Shown piece by piece: positions 43,304-51,071 of a stretch of DNA of 64,000 nucleotides. Source of the DNA: JACKII01 sp041687435 (GTDB lineage: Bacteria > Pseudomonadota > Alphaproteobacteria > Bin95); assembly GCA_041687435.1 (NCBI GenBank), contig JAWLBX010000013.1, positions 1 through 64,000 on the forward strand. Direction: 5' to 3'. Numbering within the stretch: the stretch's first letter is position 1; every line of letters starts with the position of its first letter. The position numbers and the translations under genes were made by a program. Under the pieces are notes generated by a model that ran no database searches, was not told where the DNA came from, and saw nothing but the letters and a program-made list of their open reading frames with translations.

Positions 43304-44026
43304 ATGACGGAAGAACCCCATATCCTGGTCGTGGACGACCATAGGGACATTCGCGACGCGCTCGCCAAGTATCTCGCCCGCAACGGCTACCGTGTCAGCC
43401 AGGCGGATGGCGCGGCGGCCGCGCGCCGCGTGCTGCGGGACGCGGCGGTGGACCTTGTCGTGCTCGACATCATGATGCCGGGGGAGGACGGCTTGTCCCT
43501 GACCCGCGACCTGCGCGCGCAAGGGCAACTGCCGATCATCCTGCTGACCGCGGTTTCCGAGGAAACGGACCGCATTGTCGGGCTGGAAATGGGCGCAGAC
43601 GACTACCTCACCAAACCCTTCAACCCGCGCGAGTTGCTGGCCCGCATCAAGGCAGTGTTACGGCGAACGCAGGCGCTGCCACCGCAACCACTGCCCGGCG
43701 CCAGCGAAGGCCGCCTGCGCTTCGGCCCCTGGATCGCCGACCCGGCCGCACAGGCGGTGTGCGATGCCGGTGGCGCGCCGCTGGACCTGAGCACGGCGGA
43801 ATTCCGGCTCCTCCATGCCTTCCTGACCCATCCGCAACGCGTGCTTTCACGGGAGCAATTGCTGGACCTGACCCAGGGCCGGGCCGCTAGCCCGTTCGAC
43901 CGGTCCATCGACAACATGATCAGCCGGTTGCGCCGCAAGATCGAGGACGATCCGAAAAAGCCTCAACTCATCAAAACCCACTGGGGCGGCGGCTATGCCC
44001 TGTCGGTGCCGGTGGAGCCGGCATGA
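43304..44026 (+). CDS. OmpR-family response regulator
   Basis: A 240-residue response regulator. The receiver domain has acidic pair Asp11-Asp12, phospho-acceptor Asp55 in VVLDIMMPGEDG and Lys in DYLTKPFNPREL. The C-terminal winged-helix DNA-binding domain runs from about 140 (LDLSTAEFRLLHAFLTHP) to VDNM-like SIDNMISRLRRKIEDD and GGGYAL. It binds DNA after phosphorylation by the kinase that follows with a four-base ATGA overlap. It is divergent from the EF-hand gene. The stimulus is unknown. Confidence 0.95.
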   Translation: MTEEPHILVVDDHRDIRDALAKYLARNGYRVSQADGAAAARRVLRDAAVDLVVLDIMMPGEDGLSLTRDLRAQGQLPIILLTAVSEETDRIVGLEMGADDYLTKPFNPRELLARIKAVLRRTQALPPQPLPGASEGRLRFGPWIADPAAQAVCDAGGAPLDLSTAEFRLLHAFLTHPQRVLSREQLLDLTQGRAASPFDRSIDNMISRLRRKIEDDPKKPQLIKTHWGGGYALSVPVEPA

Positions 44027-45363
44027 CCTGGCTGCGATCCCTCCGGCCATGGCCGCGCGGCCTTGCCGGGCAGCTTGTCGTGGCGCTGGTGGCAGTGCTG
44101 CTGATGGCCCAGGGAGCCGTCGTCGCTGTAGCCATGCGCGAACGTGAGCAGCGGTTCGAGCAGGAGGGCGGCCGGTTCATCGTCCAACGTCTGGCGATGA
44201 TGGCCCGGCTGGTGGAAGCGACCCCACCGGCCATGCACCGCGAGATGCTGCGGGTGGCCAGCACGCCCGGCTTCCGGTTCGAGGTGCGACCCCGCCCGCC
44301 CGGCCTGCCGCCCGCACCGTTCTTCGAAGCCTGGCTGGCACCCCACCTGCGGGCACAGGGGCTGGACGGCACGGTCGTGCTGCGCCTGAAGCGAGGCGAT
44401 GAGGAGCATGCCGATCAGAGCAAGGGCGGCGATGGCGACCTGCGCGACGGTGGCTTGATCGCCGTGCCCCTGCGCGGAAGTGGCGGCGAGGCTTGGCTGA
44501 CGCTGGAGGCTTCCGGGCGGCGCAGCCCGTCCTGGCCCCGGTATGCCCTGGTCTCGGTCCTGCTGGCCGGTGCGGGCAGCGCCCTGGTCGTCGTGCTACT
44601 GGTGAGCAGGGCAATGCGCCCGCTGCGCGCCCTGTCCGCTGCCGCGGAAAAGCTGGGCCGGGGCGAGGCGGTGCCGCCGCTGGCAGAGCGCGGCCCGATC
44701 GACATCCGCAGCACCACCGCAGCGTTCAACCTGATGCAGGACCGTCTGCACAAATTCGTCAGCGACCGCACGCGCATGCTGGCCGCAATCAGCCATGACC
44801 TGCGTTCCCCCATCACGGCCCTGCGGCTGCGGGCGGAGATGGTGGATCAGGACGACCTCCGCGAACGCATGATCGCATCGCTGGACGAGATGCAAAACAT
44901 GGTGGAGGCCACTCTCGCCTTCGCCCGCCAGGATGCTGCGACGGAGCCAACCCAGATCATCGATCTGGCCGAACTGGGCCGCGATCTGGTCGCAGAGCGC
45001 ATCGAGATGGGCCAGCCTGTCACCTGGGAAGGCGGTCCCAGTTGGCGCTATGCGTGCCGGCCGATGGCGCTGCGGCGTGCGCTTGGAAATCTGGTGGAAA
45101 ATGCGGTGCGGTATGGCGGCGGCGCCCGCGTGCGGCTGGAGCCGGGCACATTCGTGGTCGAGGATGACGGCCCTGGCATTCCAATGGACCGGCTGGAGCA
45201 TGTGTTCGAGCCGTTCGCACGGCTGGAAGAATCGCGCAATGCGGAGACCGGCGGCACCGGCCTGGGCCTTGCCATTGCGCGCTCGATTGCCCGCAATCAT
45301 GGCGGCGACGTTATACTCGAAAACCGGGAGCAGGGCGGGTTAAGGGCGATACTGTCGCTATAG
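44023..45363 (+). CDS. sensor histidine kinase (EnvZ-like)
   Basis: A 446-residue membrane kinase. Two helices (about 17-37 and 174-194) flank a periplasmic loop of about 135 residues rich in Pro and Arg; an HAMP region follows (MRPLRALSAAAEKLGRG). The H box is AISHDLRSPITAL with His258, and the ATP-binding part has NLVENAVRYGGG, VEDDGPGIP and GTGLGLAIARSIARNHGG. It passes phosphate to the OmpR-type regulator before it. The ligand is unknown; calcium or envelope state would be a guess based only on the EF-hand neighbour. Confidence 0.94.
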   Translation: MTWLRSLRPWPRGLAGQLVVALVAVLLMAQGAVVAVAMREREQRFEQEGGRFIVQRLAMMARLVEATPPAMHREMLRVASTPGFRFEVRPRPPGLPPAPFFEAWLAPHLRAQGLDGTVVLRLKRGDEEHADQSKGGDGDLRDGGLIAVPLRGSGGEAWLTLEASGRRSPSWPRYALVSVLLAGAGSALVVVLLVSRAMRPLRALSAAAEKLGRGEAVPPLAERGPIDIRSTTAAFNLMQDRLHKFVSDRTRMLAAISHDLRSPITALRLRAEMVDQDDLRERMIASLDEMQNMVEATLAFARQDAATEPTQIIDLAELGRDLVAERIEMGQPVTWEGGPSWRYACRPMALRRALGNLVENAVRYGGGARVRLEPGTFVVEDDGPGIPMDRLEHVFEPFARLEESRNAETGGTGLGLAIARSIARNHGGDVILENREQGGLRAILSL

Positions 45364-45605
45364 GGAAAACGCATGCAATACCATAATATGGGCCCCCTGC
45401 ATGACAGCGAACAGCCATTTTCTGAAGCTATTACAAAATGATAATGACTCCAACGTCACTGCCGACCTCTTAAGCGTCTGACACCTGTATTATATTATAG
45501 GAAGCTTAACTTGCATAATTTCTTTCTATTGTATGGTTTTTGCGATTATGGTATTCAAATGTCGGCATGGCATATGAGCCAAATGCCCATATTTTAGAGA
45601 GGGAC
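45364..45605. other. 242-base AT-rich upstream region
   Basis: No gene is seen between the kinase stop and the start of the first PEP-CTERM-like gene. The sequence is AT-rich (for example TATTATATTATAGG near 45488-45501), unlike the coding regions, and probably holds the promoter of that gene. An ATGCA...TGCAT pair (45373 and about 45400) flanks a GGGCCCCC run. I see no convincing -35/-10 pair. Confidence 0.4.
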
Positions 45606-46184
45606 ATGGTTATGATGTTATCAAAAATACCGATGTTGGCGGCTGGAGCAGCGGTAGCTGGCATCTTGGCAGCGAGCAGTGCGAGCGCCCTTGTGATCGA
45701 CCCGGCATCCACTACCATCGCAGCTTCGGGTCTTCAGACTGGCCAGAATGCCATCGATGCCGTCATCTTCCCAATTATTTCGCCGGCAACGGAACTCTAT
45801 AAAGATGACGTCGGCGGGGGAGAGTCAGGATCCCTGGCTGCAAACTATGAAACTCAGTATTTCAACACCCCGGGCGATCCGAGTGAAGCCGATATCAGTT
45901 ACGTCGGCGGTGCCATCGTTGATCCAAACGCATGGCTCCTTGTAAAGGACGGGAATCATGACCCTGCGTGGTACCTGTTCGATCTCACCAGCCTCGGTTG
46001 GGATGGTATGGACATTCTCGAACTCGAGAACTTTTGGCCCGGTAATGGAGCGATTTCCCACGTTACCCTTTACGGCGGCGATGGCGGCGGCGGTCCAAAC
46101 CCGGCTGTCACCGAGCCGGCCGTTCTCGGCTTAGCCCTGGCGGGCTTGGGTGGTATCCTCTGGATGCGCCGCCGCAACGCATAG
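45606..46184 (+). CDS. secreted PEP-CTERM-like protein, copy 1
   Basis: A 192-residue exported protein. Signal peptide about 1-27 (MVMMLSKIPMLAAGAAVAGILAASSASA), then a body with ISYVGGAIV, WLLVKDGNHDPAWYLFDL, FWPGNGAISHVTLYGG, which is the common extracellular body of PEP-CTERM proteins. The C-terminus is TEPAVLGLALAGLGG then ILWMRRRNA: a Pro-containing motif, hydrophobic helix and Arg cluster as in exosortase substrates, but with EPA in place of PEP. The start at 45606 follows AGAGGG; 45612 is equally possible. A strong terminator follows. No exosortase gene is in this window. Confidence 0.85.
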   Translation: MVMMLSKIPMLAAGAAVAGILAASSASALVIDPASTTIAASGLQTGQNAIDAVIFPIISPATELYKDDVGGGESGSLAANYETQYFNTPGDPSEADISYVGGAIVDPNAWLLVKDGNHDPAWYLFDLTSLGWDGMDILELENFWPGNGAISHVTLYGGDGGGGPNPAVTEPAVLGLALAGLGGILWMRRRNA

Positions 46185-46210
46185 GCGCCGCCACAACGAT
46201 TACAGATCGA

Positions 46211-46239
46211 AAAGCGGCTCTTCGGAGCCGCTTTTTTTT
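46211..46239 (+). terminator. intrinsic terminator with UUCG tetraloop, copy 1
   Basis: Arms AAAGCGGCTC (46211-46220) and GAGCCGCTTT (46225-46234) pair perfectly around a TTCG tetraloop and are followed by a T run to 46239. It ends the first PEP-CTERM-like gene. Confidence 0.92.
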
Positions 46240-46307
46240 AGAATTACCCCCGGTGCCGCGGGTGGCGAAAAAGACGATCCCATTCAGGACTACCAGGACT
46301 GACCCTT

Positions 46308-46339
46308 ATGCATTTCGGCCTGACCGAAGACCAGCGCGT
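46308..46339 (+). pseudogene. remnant of acyl-CoA dehydrogenase start
   Basis: The first 26 bases from ATG 46308 are identical to the start of the intact acyl-CoA dehydrogenase gene at 47603 (both begin MHFGLTEDQR), then the homology ends within a few codons and the frame leads to unrelated sequence. It is a truncated 5' fragment left by the tandem duplication and not a gene. The bases from 46340 to 46610 hold no gene that I can support. Confidence 0.8.
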
Positions 46340-46610
46340 CTCAAAATGTCGCATGCGATACGACTCACCCGGTGCAGGGCGCAATTTTCCTGCTGCCATG
46401 GCATTTTGTCCCCCTCGCAGACTCCGTCCGTTGATGAGCTTGCAGCTTTCCACTTGCACCTTTCCAACCGGATTTCCGAATTCTTTCAAAGAATTTTCGA
46501 TTAATCTGGCTCCGCGCAAAACTTTAGCGCCAACCCCGCAATTCCCCAGGCCGCCATTCTCCCAGAATGTTCATTACGCGCTACGAATGTAGCTTTTCAT
46601 AGATTTCCCA

Positions 46611-46639
46611 TTGGAATGCTCTCAGAATGTATATATATA
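46611..46639 (+). promoter_or_regulatory. candidate sigma-70 promoter for the second PEP-CTERM-like gene
   Basis: TTGGAA at 46611-46616 and TATATA at 46634-46639 are 17 bases apart, close to the -35/-10 consensus. A start point near 46646 would give a leader of about 65 bases before the ATG at 46711. The run of TATATATA around 46630-46639 is the most AT-rich spot in the area. Confidence 0.4.
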
Positions 46640-46710
46640 ACGGCGTATGCGACGCTCGAACCCAGGGGCAGTTTTCTGGATTGGGAGCGGGGGCAACAAA
46701 GGAGAGTATT

Positions 46711-47478
46711 ATGGGCTTCAGAATTTTAAACACATTGACCATGGCGGGCGCAGCATTGGCGCTCATGGCCGGTGCATCTTCGGCAAACGCCGTGGTGACC
46801 GTATCGCTGAACTCGGTCAACAACGTCAACGATGGTGCGGTTATCAATGGGGACGCTGGAATTCAAACCAACGCCTATGCCAAGGAATTTTCGAGAAACC
46901 GTAACCAAGACGTTTCTCCGACAAACCCAGGCGTAACGCTTCAGTATGACGGTTCGGGCGATCCAATTGATATCTGGACCAATTCGTCCGGTGCCGGCGG
47001 CAACGTAACGCTGGCAGAATTGCCGATGGATATCACGAACAGCTTTTTCAACATCCACTTCAACGCCAACGAGCCGGGTCGCCCGTCGGAACGCAGCTTC
47101 ACGTTGCCAGACGTGATGTTTACTGTGGATGACGTGGTTGTTTGGAATTACGATGACGCCACGCTCGGCGACATTTTCCTGGATGGCACTACGGCTACAC
47201 AAAATAACCATTCGGATTTTGTGCTGCAACTTCCAGTGGGCATCTTCCTGAATCAAGGGTTCACCGGAGCCTCGGAATTCGAAATTTTCTGGACCATGAC
47301 CGACCTTGATTCCGCGTCCCCGCAGGAACAATGGGCTTTGGGTGCCGGAAATACCTACACCGGCGACTGGAACCCTGCTGGCGGCCCGGATCCGGATGCC
47401 GTAAACGAACCAGCCGTCCTCGGCTTGGCCCTGGTGGGCTTGGGCGGAATGCTCTGGCTGCGCCGCCGCAAGGCATAG
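46711..47478 (+). CDS. secreted PEP-CTERM-like protein, copy 2
   Basis: A 255-residue exported protein. Signal peptide about 1-27 (ends ASSANA), then a beta-rich, Asn/Asp-rich body (VSLNSVNNVNDGAVIN, FNIHFNANEPGRPSER, DVMFTVDDVVVWNY) and a C-terminal NEPAVLGLALVGLGG, then MLWLRRRKA. The tail is almost the same as in copy 1 (EPAVLGLAL, GLGG, LW, RRR) while the bodies are not alike. GGAGAG lies just upstream of the ATG at 46711. A UUCG terminator follows. Exosortase-type sorting with an EPA motif is inferred. Confidence 0.83.
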   Translation: MGFRILNTLTMAGAALALMAGASSANAVVTVSLNSVNNVNDGAVINGDAGIQTNAYAKEFSRNRNQDVSPTNPGVTLQYDGSGDPIDIWTNSSGAGGNVTLAELPMDITNSFFNIHFNANEPGRPSERSFTLPDVMFTVDDVVVWNYDDATLGDIFLDGTTATQNNHSDFVLQLPVGIFLNQGFTGASEFEIFWTMTDLDSASPQEQWALGAGNTYTGDWNPAGGPDPDAVNEPAVLGLALVGLGGMLWLRRRKA

Positions 47479-47634
47479 GCACTGCCTGAACGATCCCAGA
47501 TCGGAAAAGCGGCTCTTCGGGGCCGCTTTTTTTTGGCATTGCCCCCGGTGCCGCAGGTTGCGAAAAAGACGATCCCATCCAGGACTATCGGGATTGCCCC
47601 TCATGCATTTCGGCCTGACCGAAGACCAACGCGC
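47407..47634 (+). repeat. direct repeat copy 2
   Basis: Second copy of the segment described at 46113-46339. It keeps the tail of the second PEP-CTERM-like gene, the terminator, the leader and the start of the intact acyl-CoA dehydrogenase gene. The copies differ mainly at third codon positions within the tail, suggesting that the protein tail has been kept by selection. Confidence 0.85.
47505..47534 (+). terminator. intrinsic terminator with UUCG tetraloop, copy 2
   Basis: Arms AAAAGCGGCTC (47505-47515) and GGGCCGCTTTT (47520-47530) pair with one G-U wobble around TTCG, followed by T to 47534. It is the duplicate of the terminator at 46211-46239. Confidence 0.92.
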
Positions 47635-48766
47635 CTTGCAGGAAACCGCCCGCCGCTATGCCCGCGAAAAGCTGCTGCCGCGCTATCAGGCCCGCGAGGC
47701 GGAAGGCAAGTTCGACCGGGATATGGTGGCGGAAATGGGCGAGCTTGGCCTGATTGCGCCGGACTTGCCGGAGGAATTCGGCGGCCTCGGCGTCGATGGT
47801 CTGACCGCCGGTCTGCTGATCGAAGAAATCGCCTATGGCGATCTCTCCGTCTCCTATGTGCAATTATTGACAATGCTGTGCGCCGGCGTCCTGGCCCGCC
47901 ATGGAGGCGCGGACTTGGCAGCCGAATATCTGCCGCAATACATCAACGGCTCAAAAATGATTGCCCTCGGCCTGACGGAGCCACGCGGCGGCACCGACGC
48001 CGCCAACCTGATCCTGCGTGCCCGGCGCGATGGCGACAGTTTCGTATTGAACGGGGAAAAGGCTTCGATTTCCTCGGCAGCCCAGGCCGACCACTGCCTG
48101 GTCGCCGCCCGCACGGGTGAGGTTGAGGACGGCGCCCGCGGCGTCACGGCTTTTCTGGTGGACCTGCACAGCCCCGGCGTAACGCGTTCCGCCTACGACG
48201 ATCTCGGCTCCTGTGCCATCGGCCGCGGCTCGATCTGGTTTGAGGATGTGCGCGTGCCCGCGCATATGATGGTGGGGGAGGAAGGCGCCGGCTTTTCCAA
48301 GGTGATGCAGGGGTTCGACTATTCCCGCGCCCTGATCGGCCTCATGTGCATCGGCCCGGCGCAGGCCTCACTGGACGAAACCTGGCCCTACACTCTGGAA
48401 CGGCAGGCCTTCGGCAGGCCCATTGCCGAATTCCAGGGCGTCACCTTCCCGCTGGCGGAATACGACACGCAGCTTCAGGCCGCCCGCCTGCTCTGCCACA
48501 AGACGCTGTGGCTGCGCGATCAGGGCATGGAGCACACCAAGGAAGCCGCCATGTGCAAGTGGTGGGCGCCGAAGCTGGCCACCGATACGATCCAGCAATG
48601 CCTGCTGACCCACGGTCACCTGGGCTATTCCAAGGACTTGCCGCACCAGCAGCGCATGCGCGACGTGCTGGGCCTGCAAATCGGCGACGGCACGGCCCAG
48701 GTCTCCAAAATGATCATCGCCCGCGAGACTGTGGGCCGGCAATCGGTGCAGTACGCGCGCAAATAG
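47603..48766 (+). CDS. acyl-CoA dehydrogenase family protein
   Basis: A 387-residue FAD-dependent acyl-CoA dehydrogenase. The N-terminal helical domain opens MHFGLTEDQRALQETARRYA, the middle beta domain has IALGLTEPRGGTDAANLIL and FEDVRVPAHMMVGEEGAGF, and the C-terminal helices follow through RQAFGRPIAEFQGVTFPLAE. It probably introduces a double bond into a branched or cyclic acyl-CoA; the catalytic base is not certain. The start at 47603 is certain because the same leader and ATG are duplicated at 46308. It runs convergently into the next gene with four bases between. Confidence 0.9.
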   Translation: MHFGLTEDQRALQETARRYAREKLLPRYQAREAEGKFDRDMVAEMGELGLIAPDLPEEFGGLGVDGLTAGLLIEEIAYGDLSVSYVQLLTMLCAGVLARHGGADLAAEYLPQYINGSKMIALGLTEPRGGTDAANLILRARRDGDSFVLNGEKASISSAAQADHCLVAARTGEVEDGARGVTAFLVDLHSPGVTRSAYDDLGSCAIGRGSIWFEDVRVPAHMMVGEEGAGFSKVMQGFDYSRALIGLMCIGPAQASLDETWPYTLERQAFGRPIAEFQGVTFPLAEYDTQLQAARLLCHKTLWLRDQGMEHTKEAAMCKWWAPKLATDTIQQCLLTHGHLGYSKDLPHQQRMRDVLGLQIGDGTAQVSKMIIARETVGRQSVQYARK

Positions 48767-48770
48767 ACGC

Positions 48771-49919
48771 CTAGATCACCCCCATCCGCTTGGCGATGAC
48801 CGTGCGCATGATCTCGGACGAGCCGCCGCCGATGGGGCCGACGCGGGCGTCGCGGTAGAGCTGGGACATACGGCCATCCATGTAACCGGCACCGCCCATA
48901 ATCTGCACGCCCATGTCGGCCACGGCCATGTTGTGCTCCGTCGCCAGTGTCTTGGCGATAGAGGTTTCCATGACCGGATCCTCGCCCGCATCCAGCATCT
49001 CCGCGACGCTATAGGTGTGCAGGCGGCAGGATTCGGTCATCATTGCCATGTCGGCAAACTTGTGGGCAATCGACTGAAACTGCGTGATTGTCTGACCGAA
49101 GGCGACGCGCTGGGTGGCCCAGTCCTTGGCAATCTCAATGATCTTCAGGCACTGGCCGGCACTGGCGGCCGCCAGCAGCATCCGCTCCATGTTCAGCCCG
49201 CGCATCAGCAGGGGCCAGCCGCGGTTCTCCTCCCCGATGATGTGGCTGGCAGGCACGCGCACCTCGTCCAGAAACACCTCGTTCGGCAGCGAGGTGCGCC
49301 GGCCCATCGGGTTCAGGTTGCGGATGGTCACGCCCGGCAGCTTCGTATCCAGCAGGAACAGCGACAGCCCCTTGTGCCCTGCCTTCGGGTCGGTCTTGGC
49401 GGTAATCACCAGATAGTCGGCGACATGGGCATTGGTGATGAAAACCTTCTGCCCACTGATCACATAGTCATCGCCATCTCGCTTCGCCCGAGTCCGGATC
49501 GCCGCAGCATCCGACCCGCCGGAAGGCTCAGTATAGCCAACCGCCATGCGCAGCCTGCCGCCGATCACTTTGGGCAGCAGTTCCCGCTTCATCCAGTCAG
49601 CGCCATGGAATTGCAGATGCAGCCCGCCGTAAATGACCGTGGTCATATAGGCGGACGTAATGCCGGCATGGTGATAGCCCAACGCCTCGACAAATACGGC
49701 CAGATCCTTGTTGGAAGCTGCAGCGCCGCCGTGCCCTTCCTCAAACGGCAGGGCGAGCCAGCCAGCTTCCGCCAGCGCCTGAAAGGCTTCGGCCGGGTAT
49801 TCGCTGTTGGCTTCCAGTTCCAGGATTTTGGCATCGGGCAGCACGCGGTTCAACGTACCCAGCACCGAGTCGCGCATCATCACCTGTTCCTGGGTGAATC
49901 CGAAGGTCTTGTAAGGCAT
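48771..49919 (-). CDS. acyl-CoA dehydrogenase family protein
   Basis: A 382-residue acyl-CoA dehydrogenase, distant from the one at 47603. The N-terminal helices start FGFTQEQVMMRDSVLGTL, the FAD domain has MAVGYTEPSGGSDAAAIRT and VFLDEVRVPASHIIGEEN, and the C-terminal domain has RVAFGQTITQFQSIAHK and GGAGYMDGRMSQLYRDAR, where the final Glu in IGGGSSEIMR is in the place of the usual helix G region. It oxidises acyl-CoA with FAD and passes electrons to ETF. Substrate unknown. Single gene upstream of a GFA gene by 41 bases on the same strand. Confidence 0.92.
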   Translation of the reverse strand: MPYKTFGFTQEQVMMRDSVLGTLNRVLPDAKILELEANSEYPAEAFQALAEAGWLALPFEEGHGGAAASNKDLAVFVEALGYHHAGITSAYMTTVIYGGLHLQFHGADWMKRELLPKVIGGRLRMAVGYTEPSGGSDAAAIRTRAKRDGDDYVISGQKVFITNAHVADYLVITAKTDPKAGHKGLSLFLLDTKLPGVTIRNLNPMGRRTSLPNEVFLDEVRVPASHIIGEENRGWPLLMRGLNMERMLLAAASAGQCLKIIEIAKDWATQRVAFGQTITQFQSIAHKFADMAMMTESCRLHTYSVAEMLDAGEDPVMETSIAKTLATEHNMAVADMGVQIMGGAGYMDGRMSQLYRDARVGPIGGGSSEIMRTVIAKRMGVI

Positions 49920-49960
49920 GCAAGCGATCCTGTCAGCAGACCGGCGGCAGCCTTCACGTG

Positions 49961-50335
49961 TCAGCCCTGCCGGTCCTTCGGGTGGTTTTGGCCGTCGAAG
50001 GAGACGAGGGTTACATTAGGCCAGAAGGTCTCGAAATCGTCCAGGCAACGGGCATTGACGCTGTAGCGTCCGGGATGACTGCGCGGGCGATTGAACACGT
50101 GAATGCCACAGGTTTTGCAAAACCAGTGTTTGGCGGTATTGCTGCGCCATTGATAGAGAGTGAGATTGTTCCCGCCCTGCTGGATCGCCAAGTCGGCATC
50201 CTCCACGGGCAGGAGCAGAATGCCTTTCTTCCGGCAAATCGAGCAGTTGCAGTCGATCAGACTGTCAATCGGTGCATCGCGGCGCAGGGAGATCCGCACG
50301 GCGCCGCAATGACATCCACCGGCATAGTCGAGCAT
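49961..50335 (-). CDS. GFA (glutathione-dependent formaldehyde-activating)/CENP-V domain protein
   Basis: A 124-residue zinc protein of the GFA/CENP-V family. Zinc-binding cysteines are in GGCHCGAVRI, NCSICRKKG and WFCKTCGIHVFNR, and the closing strand VTLVSFDGQNH is typical. The family includes enzymes that join glutathione to formaldehyde, and many members of unknown role. No membrane segment. It lies between greA and the acyl-CoA dehydrogenase on the same strand; 38 bases separate it from the greA stop. Confidence 0.88.
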   Translation of the reverse strand: MLDYAGGCHCGAVRISLRRDAPIDSLIDCNCSICRKKGILLLPVEDADLAIQQGGNNLTLYQWRSNTAKHWFCKTCGIHVFNRPRSHPGRYSVNARCLDDFETFWPNVTLVSFDGQNHPKDRQG

Positions 50336-50373
50336 CTGCCTTCCCTTTCGCGCATACGACGCGGCGGCCAGGG

Positions 50374-50850
50374 TCAGACGTATTCGACGCTGACCACCTC
50401 GTAAAACCGCGAGCCGGATGGTGCATTGACCTCGATCTGGTCGCCGGCTTCCTTGCCAATCAATGCGCGGGCCATCGGCGAGGTGATCGAAATGCGGCCA
50501 TTGTCGATATCCGACTCATCCGCGCCGACAATCTGGAACACCGACTCCTCCTCCGAATCCTCGTCGATAACCCGGACCGTCGCACCGAATTTCACGCTGG
50601 AAGTGCCAGCCATCTTGGTCGGGTCAATGATCTCCGACCGGCTGGTCTTATCCTCCAACTCGGCAATGCGGCCTTCGATGAAGGCCTGCTTTTCCTTGGC
50701 GGCGTGATATTCGGCGTTTTCCGAAATATCACCATGGGCGCGCGCTTCCGAAATTGCTCGGATCACGGACGGCCGCTCCTCGGATTTCAGGCGGCGCAAT
50801 TCCTCGGACAACCGCTGGTATCCTGCGGGCGTCATCGGCACCTTATCCAT
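50374..50850 (-). CDS. greA: transcription elongation factor GreA
   Basis: A 158-residue GreA, which rescues stalled RNA polymerase by stimulating RNA cleavage. The N-terminal coiled coil contains RLKSEERPSVIRAISEARAH with the tip acidic residues in HGDISENAEYHAAKEKQ, and the C-terminal FKBP-like domain ends GDQIEVNAPSGSRFYEVVSV. The ATG at 50850 has GGAGG seven bases upstream; a longer reading to 50919 is not supported. It follows carB by 221 bases of non-coding sequence on the same strand. Confidence 0.96.
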   Translation of the reverse strand: MDKVPMTPAGYQRLSEELRRLKSEERPSVIRAISEARAHGDISENAEYHAAKEKQAFIEGRIAELEDKTSRSEIIDPTKMAGTSSVKFGATVRVIDEDSEEESVFQIVGADESDIDNGRISITSPMARALIGKEAGDQIEVNAPSGSRFYEVVSVEYV

Positions 50851-51071
50851 CCGTAAACCTCCAAAACCTTCAAGCGCGCCCGGCCGACTGGCACCAAGCT
50901 CGCGATTGTTACCTTTCAAACAGAAGACCCGTTCAGCCTAGCGAATGCTCTGCCACTCGCCGGCGTTAGCCAAACACGAATTGGCCCACATGGTTCATCT
51001 GCCCATGCGGGATTCAGGTCATATTCAGCCCCTGGTCTCGCGACTAACAGGGTTCCACTGCGCAAAGCAGG

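Larger units (their letters stand above)
46113..46339 (+). repeat. direct repeat copy 1 (tail, terminator and 5' end of an acyl-CoA dehydrogenase gene)
   Basis: This 227-base segment is repeated at 47407-47634, offset about 1294-1295 bases, with roughly 85 percent identity by eye. It covers the last codons of the PEP-CTERM-like gene, the UUCG terminator, a conserved leader (AAAAAGACGATCCCAT) and the first codons of an acyl-CoA dehydrogenase gene. After about 46339 the two copies diverge abruptly. This shows a tandem duplication event. Confidence 0.85.
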
